Counted from the first letter of the stretch, positions 1 through 7,203 are shown. The stretch: DNA of 19,466 bases from JAAZZIT01 sp964480525 (GCA_964480525.1 CAYZOV010000030.1:1-19466), one strand, 5' to 3'. The notes: generated by a model from the letters alone, not told the origin. A program made the numbers and translations.

Positions 1-29
1 CGCAAAATAGTCCGGTGGACTGTTTTGCG
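1..29. repeat. 29-nt palindrome, copy A1 (inverted partner of 433-461)
   Basis: Two 13-nt arms, CGCAAAATAGTCC and GGACTGTTTTGCG, flank the 3-nt loop GGT, with one non-Watson-Crick position. It is followed by ACGTACAAAGTTTGAC, the reverse complement of the sequence just before the second copy (about 419-432). The two copies therefore form a larger inverted repeat as well as being palindromes themselves. The element may continue to the left of the window. Confidence 0.8.
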
Positions 30-87
30 ACGTACAAAGTTTGACAGCTTTAAAAAGCTAGGCAAACTGTTTTTTCAGATTTTAAAT

Positions 88-213
88 GTCCGTCAGAACA
101 TAAAAGTTTCGGTCAAGCCTTTTCAAAGGCTTGCAGGGGGTTAAGTGGGGACAGCGTCCCCCTTATCGCCGTCCGCAGACGGCGAAACGCCCCTATATCA
201 TTAAGCGCTTTTC
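88..213 (+). repeat. Composite palindromic repeat, copy 1
   Basis: Blocks in order: GTCCGTCAGAACATAAAAG; a hairpin with arms CAAGCCTTT and AAAGGCTTG (114-133); GCAGGGGG; a slot with the small hairpin GGGGAC-agc-GTCCCC (about 147-161); the hairpin GCCGTCCGCAGACGGC; then a tail ending AAGCGCTTTTCG. The same block order recurs, reversed, at 553-673 and, same orientation, from about 19187. Only the slot between GCAGGGG and GCCGTCCGC differs between copies. Confidence 0.8.
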
Positions 214-267
214 GTTTAGAGCATTAGAGCCGTCGGCCAACTTCCCCACCTTGCAAGGCATTCTTTG

Positions 268-297
268 GTTACTTTCTGTTGCCAGACAGAAAGTAAC
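268..297. repeat. Perfect 12-bp hairpin
   Basis: The arms GTTACTTTCTGT (268-279) and ACAGAAAGTAAC (286-297) are perfectly complementary and enclose the 6-nt loop TGCCAG. There is no T-run on either side, so it does not look like an intrinsic terminator. It appears to be another module of the palindromic mosaic. Confidence 0.8.
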
Positions 298-432
298 TGG
301 GGGTTATCACAAACTTTAGTCAAAACAAAGTCACTTAGGGGGCAACGCCCCTACGGGCAAACTTTGGCTTTTAACACGAAATTTGCCAAACTTTTAAGTC
401 CTTGTACATTTTCCCACCCGACTTTGTACGTC

Positions 433-461
433 GCAAAATAGTCCACCGGACTATTTTGCGA
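433..461. repeat. 29-nt palindrome, copy A2 (inverted partner of 1-29)
   Basis: A perfect 13-bp inverted repeat: CGCAAAATAGTCC, loop ACC, GGACTATTTTGCG. It is preceded by GACTTTGTACGT, matching the right flank of copy A1 in reverse complement. The loop is ACC here and GGT in copy A1, confirming the opposite orientation. Confidence 0.85.
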
Positions 462-510
462 GGGGAGTTTGCTAAACCTTGCAAGTAGGGGGACTTTTTA
501 CTTGAAAAGT

Positions 511-673
511 CCCCCATCGCAAAAACATAATGGCTTATGTTTTTGCTCCCCCCGAAAAACGCTTTAGGGTATAGGAGTATTTCGCCGTCTGCGGACGACG
601 ACTAGGTGGCTCCGCCCCCTAGACCCCTGCAAGCCTTTGAAAAGGCTTGACCGAAACTTTTATTTCCTGACGG
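511..673 (-). repeat. Composite palindromic repeat, copy 2
   Basis: Read on the minus strand this repeats copy 1: a CCGTCAGGAAATAAAAG-type start, the CAAGCC hairpin (632-651), GCAGGGG, a slot holding a CTAGGGGGC-gga-GCCACCTAG hairpin (about 603-623), GTCCGCAGACGGCG, and the tail AAAGCGTTTTTCG. The tail continues into a perfect hairpin (519-546, arms GCAAAAACATAA and TTATGTTTTTGC). Bases 511-589 match 19388-19466 nearly base for base in reverse complement. Confidence 0.85.
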
Positions 674-803
674 AATTTCAAAGTTTGCAAAAAACGAAAG
701 TTTTAAACTATTTCAAACTACGCCAGCGAGCAAAACAAAGTAGGACACATAACAAAAGTGTTGCGAGCTGAAATGACGAAAACGGCACGTTTTCAAAAAG
801 GTG

Positions 804-829
804 GACGAAAACTTTTATGTTCTGACGGG
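804..829 (-). repeat. Partial composite repeat, copy 4
   Basis: The reverse complement of this segment, CCGTCAGAACATAAAAG followed by TTTTCG, matches the left block of copy 1 at about 89-111. The hairpin block and the rest of the element are missing, so it is a fragment. Together with copy 2 it shows the repeat inserting or duplicating more than once in this gap. Confidence 0.65.
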
Positions 830-1021
830 TTTAGAAAATACCAAAAAACTTAAAAGTTTCATCAAATCTGGGAACTTTTGCGGTTTCGCACAGCGAAACA
901 CCGAGTGTAACGAGGTGAGCAAAATTTCCATGCGAAACGCAGTTTCGCATACGCCACCGAACAAAACAAACTTTACTCCCCCGTAAAAGCGTGGCAAACT
1001 GAACAGGTCAATTGTCACGCT

Positions 1022-1057
1022 AAAAAAAGTCCTGCTCTTTAAAACAGAGCAGGACTT
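1022..1057 (-). terminator. Intrinsic terminator of the ftsE-ftsX-peptidase operon
   Basis: A perfect 12-bp stem, AAGTCCTGCTCT (1027-1038) with AGAGCAGGACTT (1046-1057), is followed on the minus strand by a run of seven T (complement of 1022-1028). It lies just after the stop codon of the M23 peptidase gene and so closes that transcription unit. Confidence 0.92.
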
Positions 1058-1068
1058 AATTTATTCAG

Positions 1069-2442
1069 TTAAACATAATCCATAGGGTTTACCGCAACGC
1101 CGTTTTTACGCACCTCAAAGTGCAAGTGGTCGCCCGTGGAAAATCCCGTCGTACCCACGATTCCCAAAACGTCGCCTTGATTTACTTCCTGACCCACCGA
1201 CACGCTGATATACTGTGCGTGGCCGTAAAGGGTCATATAGCCGTTGCCGTGGTTGACAATACAATAGTTGCCGTAACCTCCGCCACAGCCGCACGAACCG
1301 CTTTTGCCATAGTCGTGGGTGCAGGAATTGTTTACCTTTACAACCGTACCCGAATCGGACGCAACGATATTTGCCCCACGAATACCCGCCGACGAAATGT
1401 CAATGCCCTGGTGGTATGCGCCCCATCTCCAGCCAACATACGACGTAATATGGTAATATCCCGGCACAGGCCATGCAAACGCCCCCGTACCTGTGTGGTA
1501 TGTATCGCCCGTGTATGTGCCGCTTGTACCGGCGTTTGAATTAGAGCTTCCGCTGTTGTTATTTTGCTGTTGCTGTTGTTGAAGAAGTTCCTGTTTGCGT
1601 TTTTCTTCTTCTTTTTTGCGTGCTTCTTCCTTTGCTACAAGGTCGGCGATTTCGCCCTCCAAATCCAACATTTCGCTGTGGAGCTTGTCGTGTTCTTCCT
1701 GTGACAAATCAAAATCGTTCTTAAACTGGTCAGCCTTGATTTCGCTTTCGGAATACAAATCCTGCAATTTCAAACGCTGTTCTTCCTGCAAAGTTTTCTG
1801 CTCGTCGTACTCGGCTTTTTGAACTTCAAGTTCGGCTTTTTTCTCGTCAAGTGCGATTTTTTCCGCTTCAAGTTGTTTTTTTAAGTCATAAAGTTCGTCG
1901 ATAATCTGTTTGTCATAACTTGCTACACGTTTGACAAGTTCGATTTTCATCAGCATATCGTAAAAATCCGTCGAACCGATAAGCACGCTTGCGTAGGTAT
2001 CGTCGCCCGCAACGTACATTGCTCTAAGGCGTTGCAAAAATGCGTCCGTACCCTCTTCAATCTGGGTTTCTTTGGTTGCGATTTGGCTTTCTTTTTCTGC
2101 AATATCCTCTTCGCAGTCCAAAATATCCTTATTAAGTTCCAGAATATAATTTGACAAAACCCCCAGCGTTTCTTCAACCGTAGCAATCTGGGTGCTTAGT
2201 TCTTCCTGATATTCAAGTTCGTTTTCGTAATTTTCTTTGTTTTGTTGCAACTGCTGGTCAATTTGTGCCTGTTGGTTTTGCAGTTCTTCAAGACGTTTTT
2301 TGTTTTCGTCGATTTCGTCTTGATAAGTGGCGCTTGTTGGAACGGCATATTTTAAGTTATTGCAATTATTAACAAAAACCGTTGCCGTAATTACAAAAGC
2401 CACGCACATTGCCAGCGCTCTTTTTAAAACCTTTCTTTTCAT
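1069..2442 (-). CDS. Secreted coiled-coil M23 (LytM-type) peptidoglycan hydrolase, FtsEX-linked
   Basis: The 457-residue protein probably cleaves peptide cross-bridges in the cell wall. Residues 1-38 form an export signal (basic start, hydrophobic core). About 40-285 is long charged coiled coil, a low-complexity Q/N/S/G linker follows to about 318, and 320-457 is an M23 metallopeptidase domain. The zinc and catalytic motifs are intact: HQGID (H344, D348), YGH (H408) and HLHFE (H439, H441). A four-cysteine insert lies near 374-394. A GGAGG site 7 nt upstream fixes the start. It sits 42 bp downstream of ftsX in the same direction. In this position PcsB of streptococci (CHAP domain) and CwlO of Bacillus (NlpC/P60) work under FtsEX control, so the coiled coil likely docks on FtsX. 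The substrate bond is not certain. Confidence 0.93.
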   Translation of the reverse strand: MKRKVLKRALAMCVAFVITATVFVNNCNNLKYAVPTSATYQDEIDENKKRLEELQNQQAQIDQQLQQNKENYENELEYQEELSTQIATVEETLGVLSNYILELNKDILDCEEDIAEKESQIATKETQIEEGTDAFLQRLRAMYVAGDDTYASVLIGSTDFYDMLMKIELVKRVASYDKQIIDELYDLKKQLEAEKIALDEKKAELEVQKAEYDEQKTLQEEQRLKLQDLYSESEIKADQFKNDFDLSQEEHDKLHSEMLDLEGEIADLVAKEEARKKEEEKRKQELLQQQQQQNNNSGSSNSNAGTSGTYTGDTYHTGTGAFAWPVPGYYHITSYVGWRWGAYHQGIDISSAGIRGANIVASDSGTVVKVNNSCTHDYGKSGSCGCGGGYGNYCIVNHGNGYMTLYGHAQYISVSVGQEVNQGDVLGIVGTTGFSTGDHLHFEVRKNGVAVNPMDYV

Positions 2443-2484
2443 AATTTTGCCTCCGACAATTCAAACACATCTGTCTTTTTTTTA

Positions 2485-3393
2485 CTAAACTCGGCAATAC
2501 TTTCGTGTGCTTATGGTTGTACCGATTGCGCCGATAACCGCACCTGCCAAAATGTACGCCAAAGCGACGATTTTGTAAATATCGCTGAACGAATACAGCG
2601 ACGAAATTCCCAAAATTGATGTGATATTAAGGTCGTCAACAAGCACCGAATAAATGCCTTGATAAACAAATTTTGTCAAAAACATAGCAACCGTGCCTGC
2701 CACAACGCCGATAAGCATACCCTCAACGAAAAACGGGATTCTGATAAAGGTGTTTGTCGCACCCACATATCGCATGATATTGATTTCTTTTCTTCGTGAA
2801 AACACGCTTGCACGGGTTGTATTTGAAATAATAATCATACAAACGCACGTTAAAATCACCACAATTGCCACCAGAATCAGCGACAAGACGTTACGAATAC
2901 TGATAAGAACGTCAACGTATTCTTCAGGCGACTGGACGCTTTCTACCGTATCAAACGCCGAAATTTGCACCGCCGTATTTGCCATAAGGCTGACGTCCTT
3001 AACCTGAACACGGTATGTATCAGGCAGAGGGTTTTTGCCGTCGGCATAGTGGAAAAGTTCCTGTTCTTCGGGGGTCATATCCTCAACCATGTCCGCCCAA
3101 GCGCTGTTTCGTGAATAAAAAACAGAGCTTGACACATTTGAAAGTTTTACAATATTATCCCCAAGTTTGGTCATATCTTCGTTGGAAATTTCGTCTTTTA
3201 TAATGACGATAATTTCGTTTTTTTCTTCCAATGATTCAATTGCCTTATCAAGATTGATAGCCAATAAAACCGTCAATCCCACCAGCAAAAGGGAAACAAG
3301 CATTATACAAAACGACGCAAAAGACATCATTCTGTTTTTCCAAACTCCCTTAACGCCCTGACCGATAAGGTTTGTGTATGTTGAAACTCTCAT
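2485..3393 (-). CDS. ftsX: Cell division protein FtsX (ABC transporter-like permease)
   Basis: This 302-residue membrane protein is the partner of FtsE and relays its ATP cycle to an extracellular wall hydrolase. The sequence shows the family layout: a cytoplasmic N-terminus, a first hydrophobic segment near residues 22-46, an extracellular domain of about 120 residues, then three further membrane segments in the C-terminal half (starting near 165, 215 and 270). The length is typical of Gram-positive FtsX. An AAAGGAG site lies upstream of the ATG, at an unusually long spacing of about 15 nt. The gene starts 28 bp after the ftsE stop and is followed 42 bp later by the M23 hydrolase gene, so the three form one operon. 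Confidence 0.95.
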   Translation of the reverse strand: MRVSTYTNLIGQGVKGVWKNRMMSFASFCIMLVSLLLVGLTVLLAINLDKAIESLEEKNEIIVIIKDEISNEDMTKLGDNIVKLSNVSSSVFYSRNSAWADMVEDMTPEEQELFHYADGKNPLPDTYRVQVKDVSLMANTAVQISAFDTVESVQSPEEYVDVLISIRNVLSLILVAIVVILTCVCMIIISNTTRASVFSRRKEINIMRYVGATNTFIRIPFFVEGMLIGVVAGTVAMFLTKFVYQGIYSVLVDDLNITSILGISSLYSFSDIYKIVALAYILAGAVIGAIGTTISTRKYCRV

Positions 3394-3421
3394 TTTTGAA
3401 ATTCTAAACTCCTTTCAGGAC

Positions 3422-4105
3422 TTATTCTTCTGCGCCGCCGAAGTGCTGGTCAATGGTTATTGAACCCTTGTCAAGACGCACGATTCTTCCGCCGAAATGC
3501 ACAACGTTGTTAAGGTCGTGCGTAACAACAATAACGGTTGTTCCGCAGGAGTTTATACCTTTTAAAAGTTCAAAGATTCCGTATGTCAGCGCAGGGTCAA
3601 CGTTTGCGGTCGGCTCGTCTGCGATAATCAGCTTAGGGTCGTTTGCCAAAGCTCTTGCAAGAGCCACTCTTTGCTGTTCGCCACCCGAAAGTTGTTCAGG
3701 CAAACAGTCCACCTTATCCGCAAGACCCACCAAACCGATAACATACGCCACTCTGGCTTTTATAAATTTTTTCGGTGCGTCAAGGCAACGCATAACAAAG
3801 GCGATATTTTCGTAAACCGTCATCGTAGGGATAAGTCTATAGTCCTGAAAAACCGTACCTATGGTACGTCTGAGTTTCGGGATTTTTCTTCGTGGCATTT
3901 TTGTCAAATTAAAGTCGTTTACAAAAATTTCTCCGCTTGTTGCGTCGATTTCTTTTTGGAGAAGTTTAATAAGCGTAGATTTTCCCGCACCCGATTCGCC
4001 CACGACAAAAACAAATTCTCCGTCGTTTATCGTAAGGTTTATGTCGTGCAATGCGTCCACACCCGTGGAAGAATAGGTGACGGACACGTCTTTAAATTCT
4101 ATCAT
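3422..4105 (-). CDS. ftsE: Cell division ATP-binding protein FtsE
   Basis: This is the ATPase subunit of the FtsEX complex at the cytoplasmic face of the membrane. Numbered from the chosen start, it has Walker A GESGAGKST (36-44), Q-loop VFQDYR, ABC signature LSGGEQQR (139-146), Walker B LIIADEP (159-165) and the switch histidine H196. The open frame extends to 4177, but the ATG at 4103-4105 has an AAGGAA site 8 nt upstream and gives 227 residues starting MIEFKDV, the normal length and start of FtsE. The 24 upstream codons run back into the regulator's terminator hairpin and are not family-like. It is first in the ftsE-ftsX-hydrolase operon. I could not identify a convincing promoter in the roughly 100 bp upstream. 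Confidence 0.95.
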   Translation of the reverse strand: MIEFKDVSVTYSSTGVDALHDINLTINDGEFVFVVGESGAGKSTLIKLLQKEIDATSGEIFVNDFNLTKMPRRKIPKLRRTIGTVFQDYRLIPTMTVYENIAFVMRCLDAPKKFIKARVAYVIGLVGLADKVDCLPEQLSGGEQQRVALARALANDPKLIIADEPTANVDPALTYGIFELLKGINSCGTTVIVVTHDLNNVVHFGGRIVRLDKGSITIDQHFGGAEE

Positions 4106-4141
4106 AACAACAATTCCTTTTGAATATTTAAAAATTAAGTC

Positions 4142-4184
4142 GGTGAATAAACAAGCCCTCACTGTTTTAAAAGTCAAGGGCTTG
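4142..4184 (-). terminator. Probable terminator after the CdaR/PucR-type gene
   Basis: An 8-bp stem, CAAGCCCT (4152-4159) with AGGGCTTG (4177-4184), encloses a 17-nt loop that can pair further. It is followed on the minus strand by TTTATT. The T-run is interrupted, so some read-through into ftsE is plausible. Confidence 0.55.
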
Positions 4185-4208
4185 GTTTGTCAAAGTTTTA
4201 AAGTTTAA

Positions 4209-5294
4209 TTAGAACTTCATAGGGTTTGCCGAAAGATATTTTTTAACCATAAGTGCAATCTTGAAGATAATTGCGTGGTCAAATTCTCTCAAATCAAGTC
4301 CTGTAAGCTTCTTAATTTTTTCAAGTCTGTAAACAAGAGTATTTCTGTGTACGAAAAGTTTTCTTGAAGTTTCGGAAACATTGAGGTTATTTTCAAAGAA
4401 CTTTTGAATTGTGAAAAGTGTTTCGTGGTCGAGGGTTTCGATAGAACCTCTCTTGAAAACTTCTCTTAAAAATGTTTCGCAAAGCGTCGTCGGCAAATGA
4501 TAGATAAGTCTTGCGATACCCAAATTATCATACGAAACGATAACCTTGTCGGTGTCGAACACTTTTCCCACTTCCAAAGCGGTTTGCGCTTCTTTGAACG
4601 AACGGGCCAAATCCTTGATTCCCTCAACGACCGTACCGATACCCACGTTTACTCTTGTATAGAATTCACCGCTGAGTGTGTCCGAAATAGAACGTGCAAG
4701 TTTTTCCAAATCTCTGGATTCAACCCCTGCCTTGACTTCTTTAACAAGTACAATGTCGTTTTCGGTGATATTGAAAACAAAGTCCTTGTTTTTGTCAGGG
4801 AACAGGTTCTGGATTACGTCATAAGCGGAAACGTCGCTTGTTGCGGAAATACGAATAAGCAACACAACCCTTGATACTTCGGAATTAAAGTGGAGTTCTC
4901 TTGCTTTAACGTGAACGTCGCCCGGCAGAACGTTATCCAAAACAACGTTTTTGATAAAGTTGTTTCTGTCGTATTTTTCGTCGTAATACTGTTTGATACT
5001 TGTCAGCGAAATAGCGAGTATGCTGACATACTTCGCAGCCACTTCGTCCGTACCCTCTACGAAAACCGCAAAATCAGGTTTAAGGTGTGTGCCAAACGGC
5101 TTGTATGTATAGCCGTCCCTAACGAAAATATCGTGGGAATCCCCCAGGTCAAGGGAAACAAACTCGTTGGTCATACCGATTTTAGAAAGGTCTGAACAAG
5201 CGATAATCGACGCATTTTCGTCGATAACTCCTATTACGCTGTCGATAGCGTCACGCATTTGGTGAATTACGTTTTGAAATAATCTGTTGGACAT
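4209..5294 (-). CDS. CdaR/PucR-family transcriptional regulator
   Basis: This 361-residue protein is probably a cytoplasmic DNA-binding regulator. The last 70 residues carry the PucR-type helix-turn-helix: LFTIQKFFENNLNVSET, then RKLFVHRNTLVYRLEKIKKL, ending TGLDLREFDHAI. The middle (about 130-260) resembles the GGDEF-like domain of CdaR regulators, including the pattern VGIGTVVEGIKDLARSFKEA. The N-terminal 120 residues are a divergent sensor-like region whose ligand I cannot name. CdaR relatives respond to sugar diacids and PucR relatives to purine metabolites, but neither pathway is nearby, so no effector is assigned. It has its own promoter and a probable terminator, so it looks monocistronic. 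An AGGGG site precedes the ATG. Confidence 0.88.
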   Translation of the reverse strand: MSNRLFQNVIHQMRDAIDSVIGVIDENASIIACSDLSKIGMTNEFVSLDLGDSHDIFVRDGYTYKPFGTHLKPDFAVFVEGTDEVAAKYVSILAISLTSIKQYYDEKYDRNNFIKNVVLDNVLPGDVHVKARELHFNSEVSRVVLLIRISATSDVSAYDVIQNLFPDKNKDFVFNITENDIVLVKEVKAGVESRDLEKLARSISDTLSGEFYTRVNVGIGTVVEGIKDLARSFKEAQTALEVGKVFDTDKVIVSYDNLGIARLIYHLPTTLCETFLREVFKRGSIETLDHETLFTIQKFFENNLNVSETSRKLFVHRNTLVYRLEKIKKLTGLDLREFDHAIIFKIALMVKKYLSANPMKF

Positions 5295-5628
5295 AATTTT
5301 TTCCCCTCTACTGCAAAATTTGCTTTAAGAATCTTTTTGAAAATTAAAACCAAAGTACCCTTTAAAAGAGTAAACTTTGCCTATCAATACTATAATAACA
5401 AAAAAAACAGAAATTTGCAAGTGATTTTAGTAAAAAATAATGAAAATCGGACAATTTTTTGATTTTTGTCGCCAAATTTCCTTAATATATTACAAATTGT
5501 AACATATTTCAAAAGGAATTGTGTTAATTTTTTGTTAAGATGTCGAAAAAAACGGGATTTTTTTCAGCTATTTTGTAAATTTTCATTTATCCGCCCAAAT
5601 TATCTGTAATGAAATTGTAAATATTAAC
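5295..5628. other. AT-rich intergenic region
   Basis: Apart from the regulator promoter at 5392-5420 I find nothing definite here. It is very AT-rich, has no open frame with a ribosome binding site, and separates the regulator gene from the terminator of the sulfhydrylase gene. Confidence 0.6.
5392..5420 (-). promoter_or_regulatory. Promoter for the CdaR/PucR-type gene
   Basis: On the minus strand TTGCAA (5415-5420) and TATTAT (5392-5397) are separated by exactly 17 bp. Transcription would start near 5385, leaving an untranslated leader of about 90 nt. I see no operator-like palindrome over it. Confidence 0.65.
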
Positions 5629-5660
5629 AAAAAAGAACCGCACCTTTGCAGGCACGGTTC
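5629..5660 (-). terminator. Intrinsic terminator of the sulfhydrylase gene
   Basis: On the minus strand GAACCGTGCCT pairs with AGGTGCGGTTC around the loop GCAA (5635-5660), followed by six T (complement of 5629-5634). Two G-U pairs occur only in the minus-strand RNA, so the signal is directional and serves the gene ending at 5682. Confidence 0.9.
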
Positions 5661-5681
5661 CAAAAGTTTGGTAAAATATCG

Positions 5682-6959
5682 TTAAATCAAATCTTTTACA
5701 GCATCAAATCCACGTTTTACGTCCTCGATGATGTCCTCGACGTTTTCAAGTCCGACAGAAAATCTGATAAGACCGCCGTCAATGCCTGCCGCAACAAGCT
5801 GTTCGTCGGTGAGCTGTCTGTGTGTTGCCGAAGCAGGGTGCAATACGCAAGTTCTGATGTCCGCAACGTGAACTTCGTTTGAAGCAAGTTTAAGGCTGTC
5901 CATAAACTTAACGGCAACGTCACGTCCGCCTTTGATTGAGAACGAAATTACACCGCTTGCGCCTTTCGGGAGATATTTTTTCGCAAGGTCGTTGTACTTG
6001 TCGCTTTCAAGACCCGGGTAGGAAATCTTGTTTACCATGCCCGAATTTTCGATAAACTTAGCTACTTTGAGAGCGTTTTCGCAATATCTGTCCATTCTGA
6101 CAGCTAAGGTTTCAAGACCCAGATTGAGCAAGAATGAAGAATTTGCGGCAGGGTAACAGCCGAAATCTCTCATAAGCTGCATTCTGGCTTTAACAATAAA
6201 TGGTGCAAATGAATAGGTATCTGTGTAAACCACTCCGTGATAGCTTTCGTCAGGCTCAGTCATACACGGGAATTTGCCGTTTGTCCAGTCAAATTTACCA
6301 CTATCGACAATTACGCCGCCAACCTGAACAGCGTGTCCGTCCATATATTTAGATGTAGAGTGAATTACAATGTCAGCACCCCATTCAATAGGTCTGCAAA
6401 GGTAAGGGGTTGCAAATGTGTTGTCAACAATGAGAGGGATACCGTTTTTGTGTGCGATATCTGCCCATTTTTCAATATCAAAAACAGTTAAAGCAGGGTT
6501 TGCGATAGTTTCGCCGAAAATAAGTTTTGTGTTTGGCTTGATAGCTTTCTGAATCTCCTCTTCGGTTGCATCGCAATCAACAAAGATACATTCAATCCCC
6601 ATTCTTTTGAGAGTTACGGCAAACAAGTTTACAGTTCCACCGTAAATTGAAGATGACGAAATAAAGCTGTCGCCAGCCTGACAAATATTCAAAATTGCAC
6701 AAAGTGACGCAGCCTGTCCCGATGAAGTACACATTGCGGCAACACCGCCTTCAAGTGCTGCGATTTTCTTTTCAACAGCGTCTGTGGTCGGGTTTTCAAA
6801 TCTTGAATAAATCAAGCTTTTGGTTGGGTCATCAAACACAGCAGCCACATCGTCTGTGGAATCGTACACATAGGTGGTACTCTGAACAATCGGCATAACT
6901 CTAGGCTCACCGTTTTTCGGGGTATAACCTTCGTGAAGGCACTGGGTTTCAATGTACAT
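5682..6959 (-). CDS. O-acetylhomoserine sulfhydrylase-type Cys/Met metabolism PLP enzyme
   Basis: This 425-residue cytoplasmic enzyme belongs to the pyridoxal-phosphate Cys/Met metabolism family. It most likely makes homocysteine from O-acetylhomoserine and sulfide (MetY type). Visible family marks are YSRFENPTTDAVEKKIAALE (51-70), the cofactor aspartate in LIVDNTFATP (Asp179) and the Schiff-base lysine in IHSTSKYMDGH (Lys204). The starts MYIETQCLHEGY and PIVQSTTY and the length of about 425 fit MetY better than the shorter cystathionine gamma-synthase or beta-lyase (about 380-400). An AAAGGA site precedes the ATG. It is monocistronic, with its own promoter and terminator. The leader is only about 60 nt, too short for a SAM riboswitch. 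A gamma-lyase activity cannot be excluded from sequence alone. Confidence 0.88.
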   Translation of the reverse strand: MYIETQCLHEGYTPKNGEPRVMPIVQSTTYVYDSTDDVAAVFDDPTKSLIYSRFENPTTDAVEKKIAALEGGVAAMCTSSGQAASLCAILNICQAGDSFISSSSIYGGTVNLFAVTLKRMGIECIFVDCDATEEEIQKAIKPNTKLIFGETIANPALTVFDIEKWADIAHKNGIPLIVDNTFATPYLCRPIEWGADIVIHSTSKYMDGHAVQVGGVIVDSGKFDWTNGKFPCMTEPDESYHGVVYTDTYSFAPFIVKARMQLMRDFGCYPAANSSFLLNLGLETLAVRMDRYCENALKVAKFIENSGMVNKISYPGLESDKYNDLAKKYLPKGASGVISFSIKGGRDVAVKFMDSLKLASNEVHVADIRTCVLHPASATHRQLTDEQLVAAGIDGGLIRFSVGLENVEDIIEDVKRGFDAVKDLI

Positions 6960-7024
6960 ATTATCAAATCCTTTCGATTAAATTTAACCTATTAAATCAA
7001 AAAAGCGTTTGCTTTTTAAAAAAC

Positions 7025-7053
7025 AGTATAGCACAATTTCATTTTCAATGCAA
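7025..7053 (-). promoter_or_regulatory. Promoter for the sulfhydrylase gene
   Basis: On the minus strand TTGCAT (7048-7053) and TATACT (7025-7030) are 17 bp apart, with TG upstream of the -10 box as an extended -10. The start would be near 7018. The beginning of the leader can form a small AAAAAGC-aaac-GCTTTTT hairpin. Confidence 0.75.
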
Positions 7054-7095
7054 TACTTTTTTGCGAATTTTTCTAAAAAGTGTTTTTAAAATCCT

Positions 7096-7124
7096 TTGAC
7101 AAATATTTAAGTTTGGTATATAAT
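7096..7124 (+). promoter_or_regulatory. Consensus promoter for an orphan small RNA
   Basis: TTGACA (7096-7101), a 17-bp spacer and TATAAT (7119-7124) form a perfect sigma-A-type promoter. No gene follows on this strand, only a terminator about 40 nt after the expected start near 7131. Confidence 0.85.
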
Positions 7125-7130
7125 ATAAGT

Positions 7131-7203
7131 GAAACAAAATGATACAATTTATATTTCACACAAGCAAAAACCCTCGAAGGTGCAACTTCGTGGGTTTTCT
7201 TTC
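7131..7203 (+). ncRNA. Putative orphan antitoxin-like small RNA
   Basis: A perfect promoter and an intrinsic terminator bound a transcript of about 70 nt. It holds a GTGAAA...TTTCAC pairing (about 7130-7160) and then the terminator. It has no ribosome binding site or plausible coding frame. Layout and orientation match the antitoxin RNA at about 7288-7361, but no toxin remains opposite it. It may be the relic of a sister cassette or may act in trans. The ends are inferred. Confidence 0.55.
7167..7203 (+). terminator. Terminator of the orphan small RNA
   Basis: AAAACCC (7167-7173) pairs with GGGTTTT (7192-7198). An inner CGAAG/CTTCG stem lies across a single T-T mismatch, with loop GTGCAA. 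Because the arms begin with A4 and end with T4, the hairpin could stop transcription from either strand. Confidence 0.85.

Larger units (their letters stand above)
1..1026. repeat. Gene-free mosaic of palindromic intergenic repeats
   Basis: I see no credible gene here; the short open frames lack ribosome binding sites and run through hairpins. The stretch is built from perfect or near-perfect inverted repeats: 1-29 and 433-461, 114-133, 268-297 (12-bp stem, loop TGCCAG), 488-515 (11-bp stem), 519-546 (12-bp stem) and 632-651. Several blocks recur in inverted orientation within the stretch and again at the right end of the window. The composition suggests nested REP- or MITE-like elements rather than one insertion sequence, since there is no transposase. 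It lies downstream of the peptidase terminator. Origin and function are unknown. Confidence 0.75.

Noticed and set aside
131..1018. Short open frames of about 60 residues in the left intergenic stretch on both strands.
   Set aside because: They run through palindromes, have no ribosome binding sites and show no protein-like composition.
1..1026. Possible CRISPR array, because of repeated palindromic blocks.
   Set aside because: The repeats are few, alternate in orientation, vary in length and are not separated by regular unique spacers. No cas genes are present.
1120..1539. 139-residue plus-strand frame opposite the M23 domain.
   Set aside because: It is a shadow of the peptidase gene; it is antisense, lacks a ribosome binding site, and the minus-strand protein has clear catalytic motifs.
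4106..4177. FtsE with a 24-residue N-terminal extension.
   Set aside because: The upstream start has no good ribosome binding site and its codons overlap the preceding terminator hairpin. The internal ATG has a site at proper spacing and gives the normal family length.
6960..7018. SAM riboswitch or T-box upstream of the sulfhydrylase gene.
   Set aside because: The leader from the predicted promoter is only about 58 nt and shows none of the conserved motifs.
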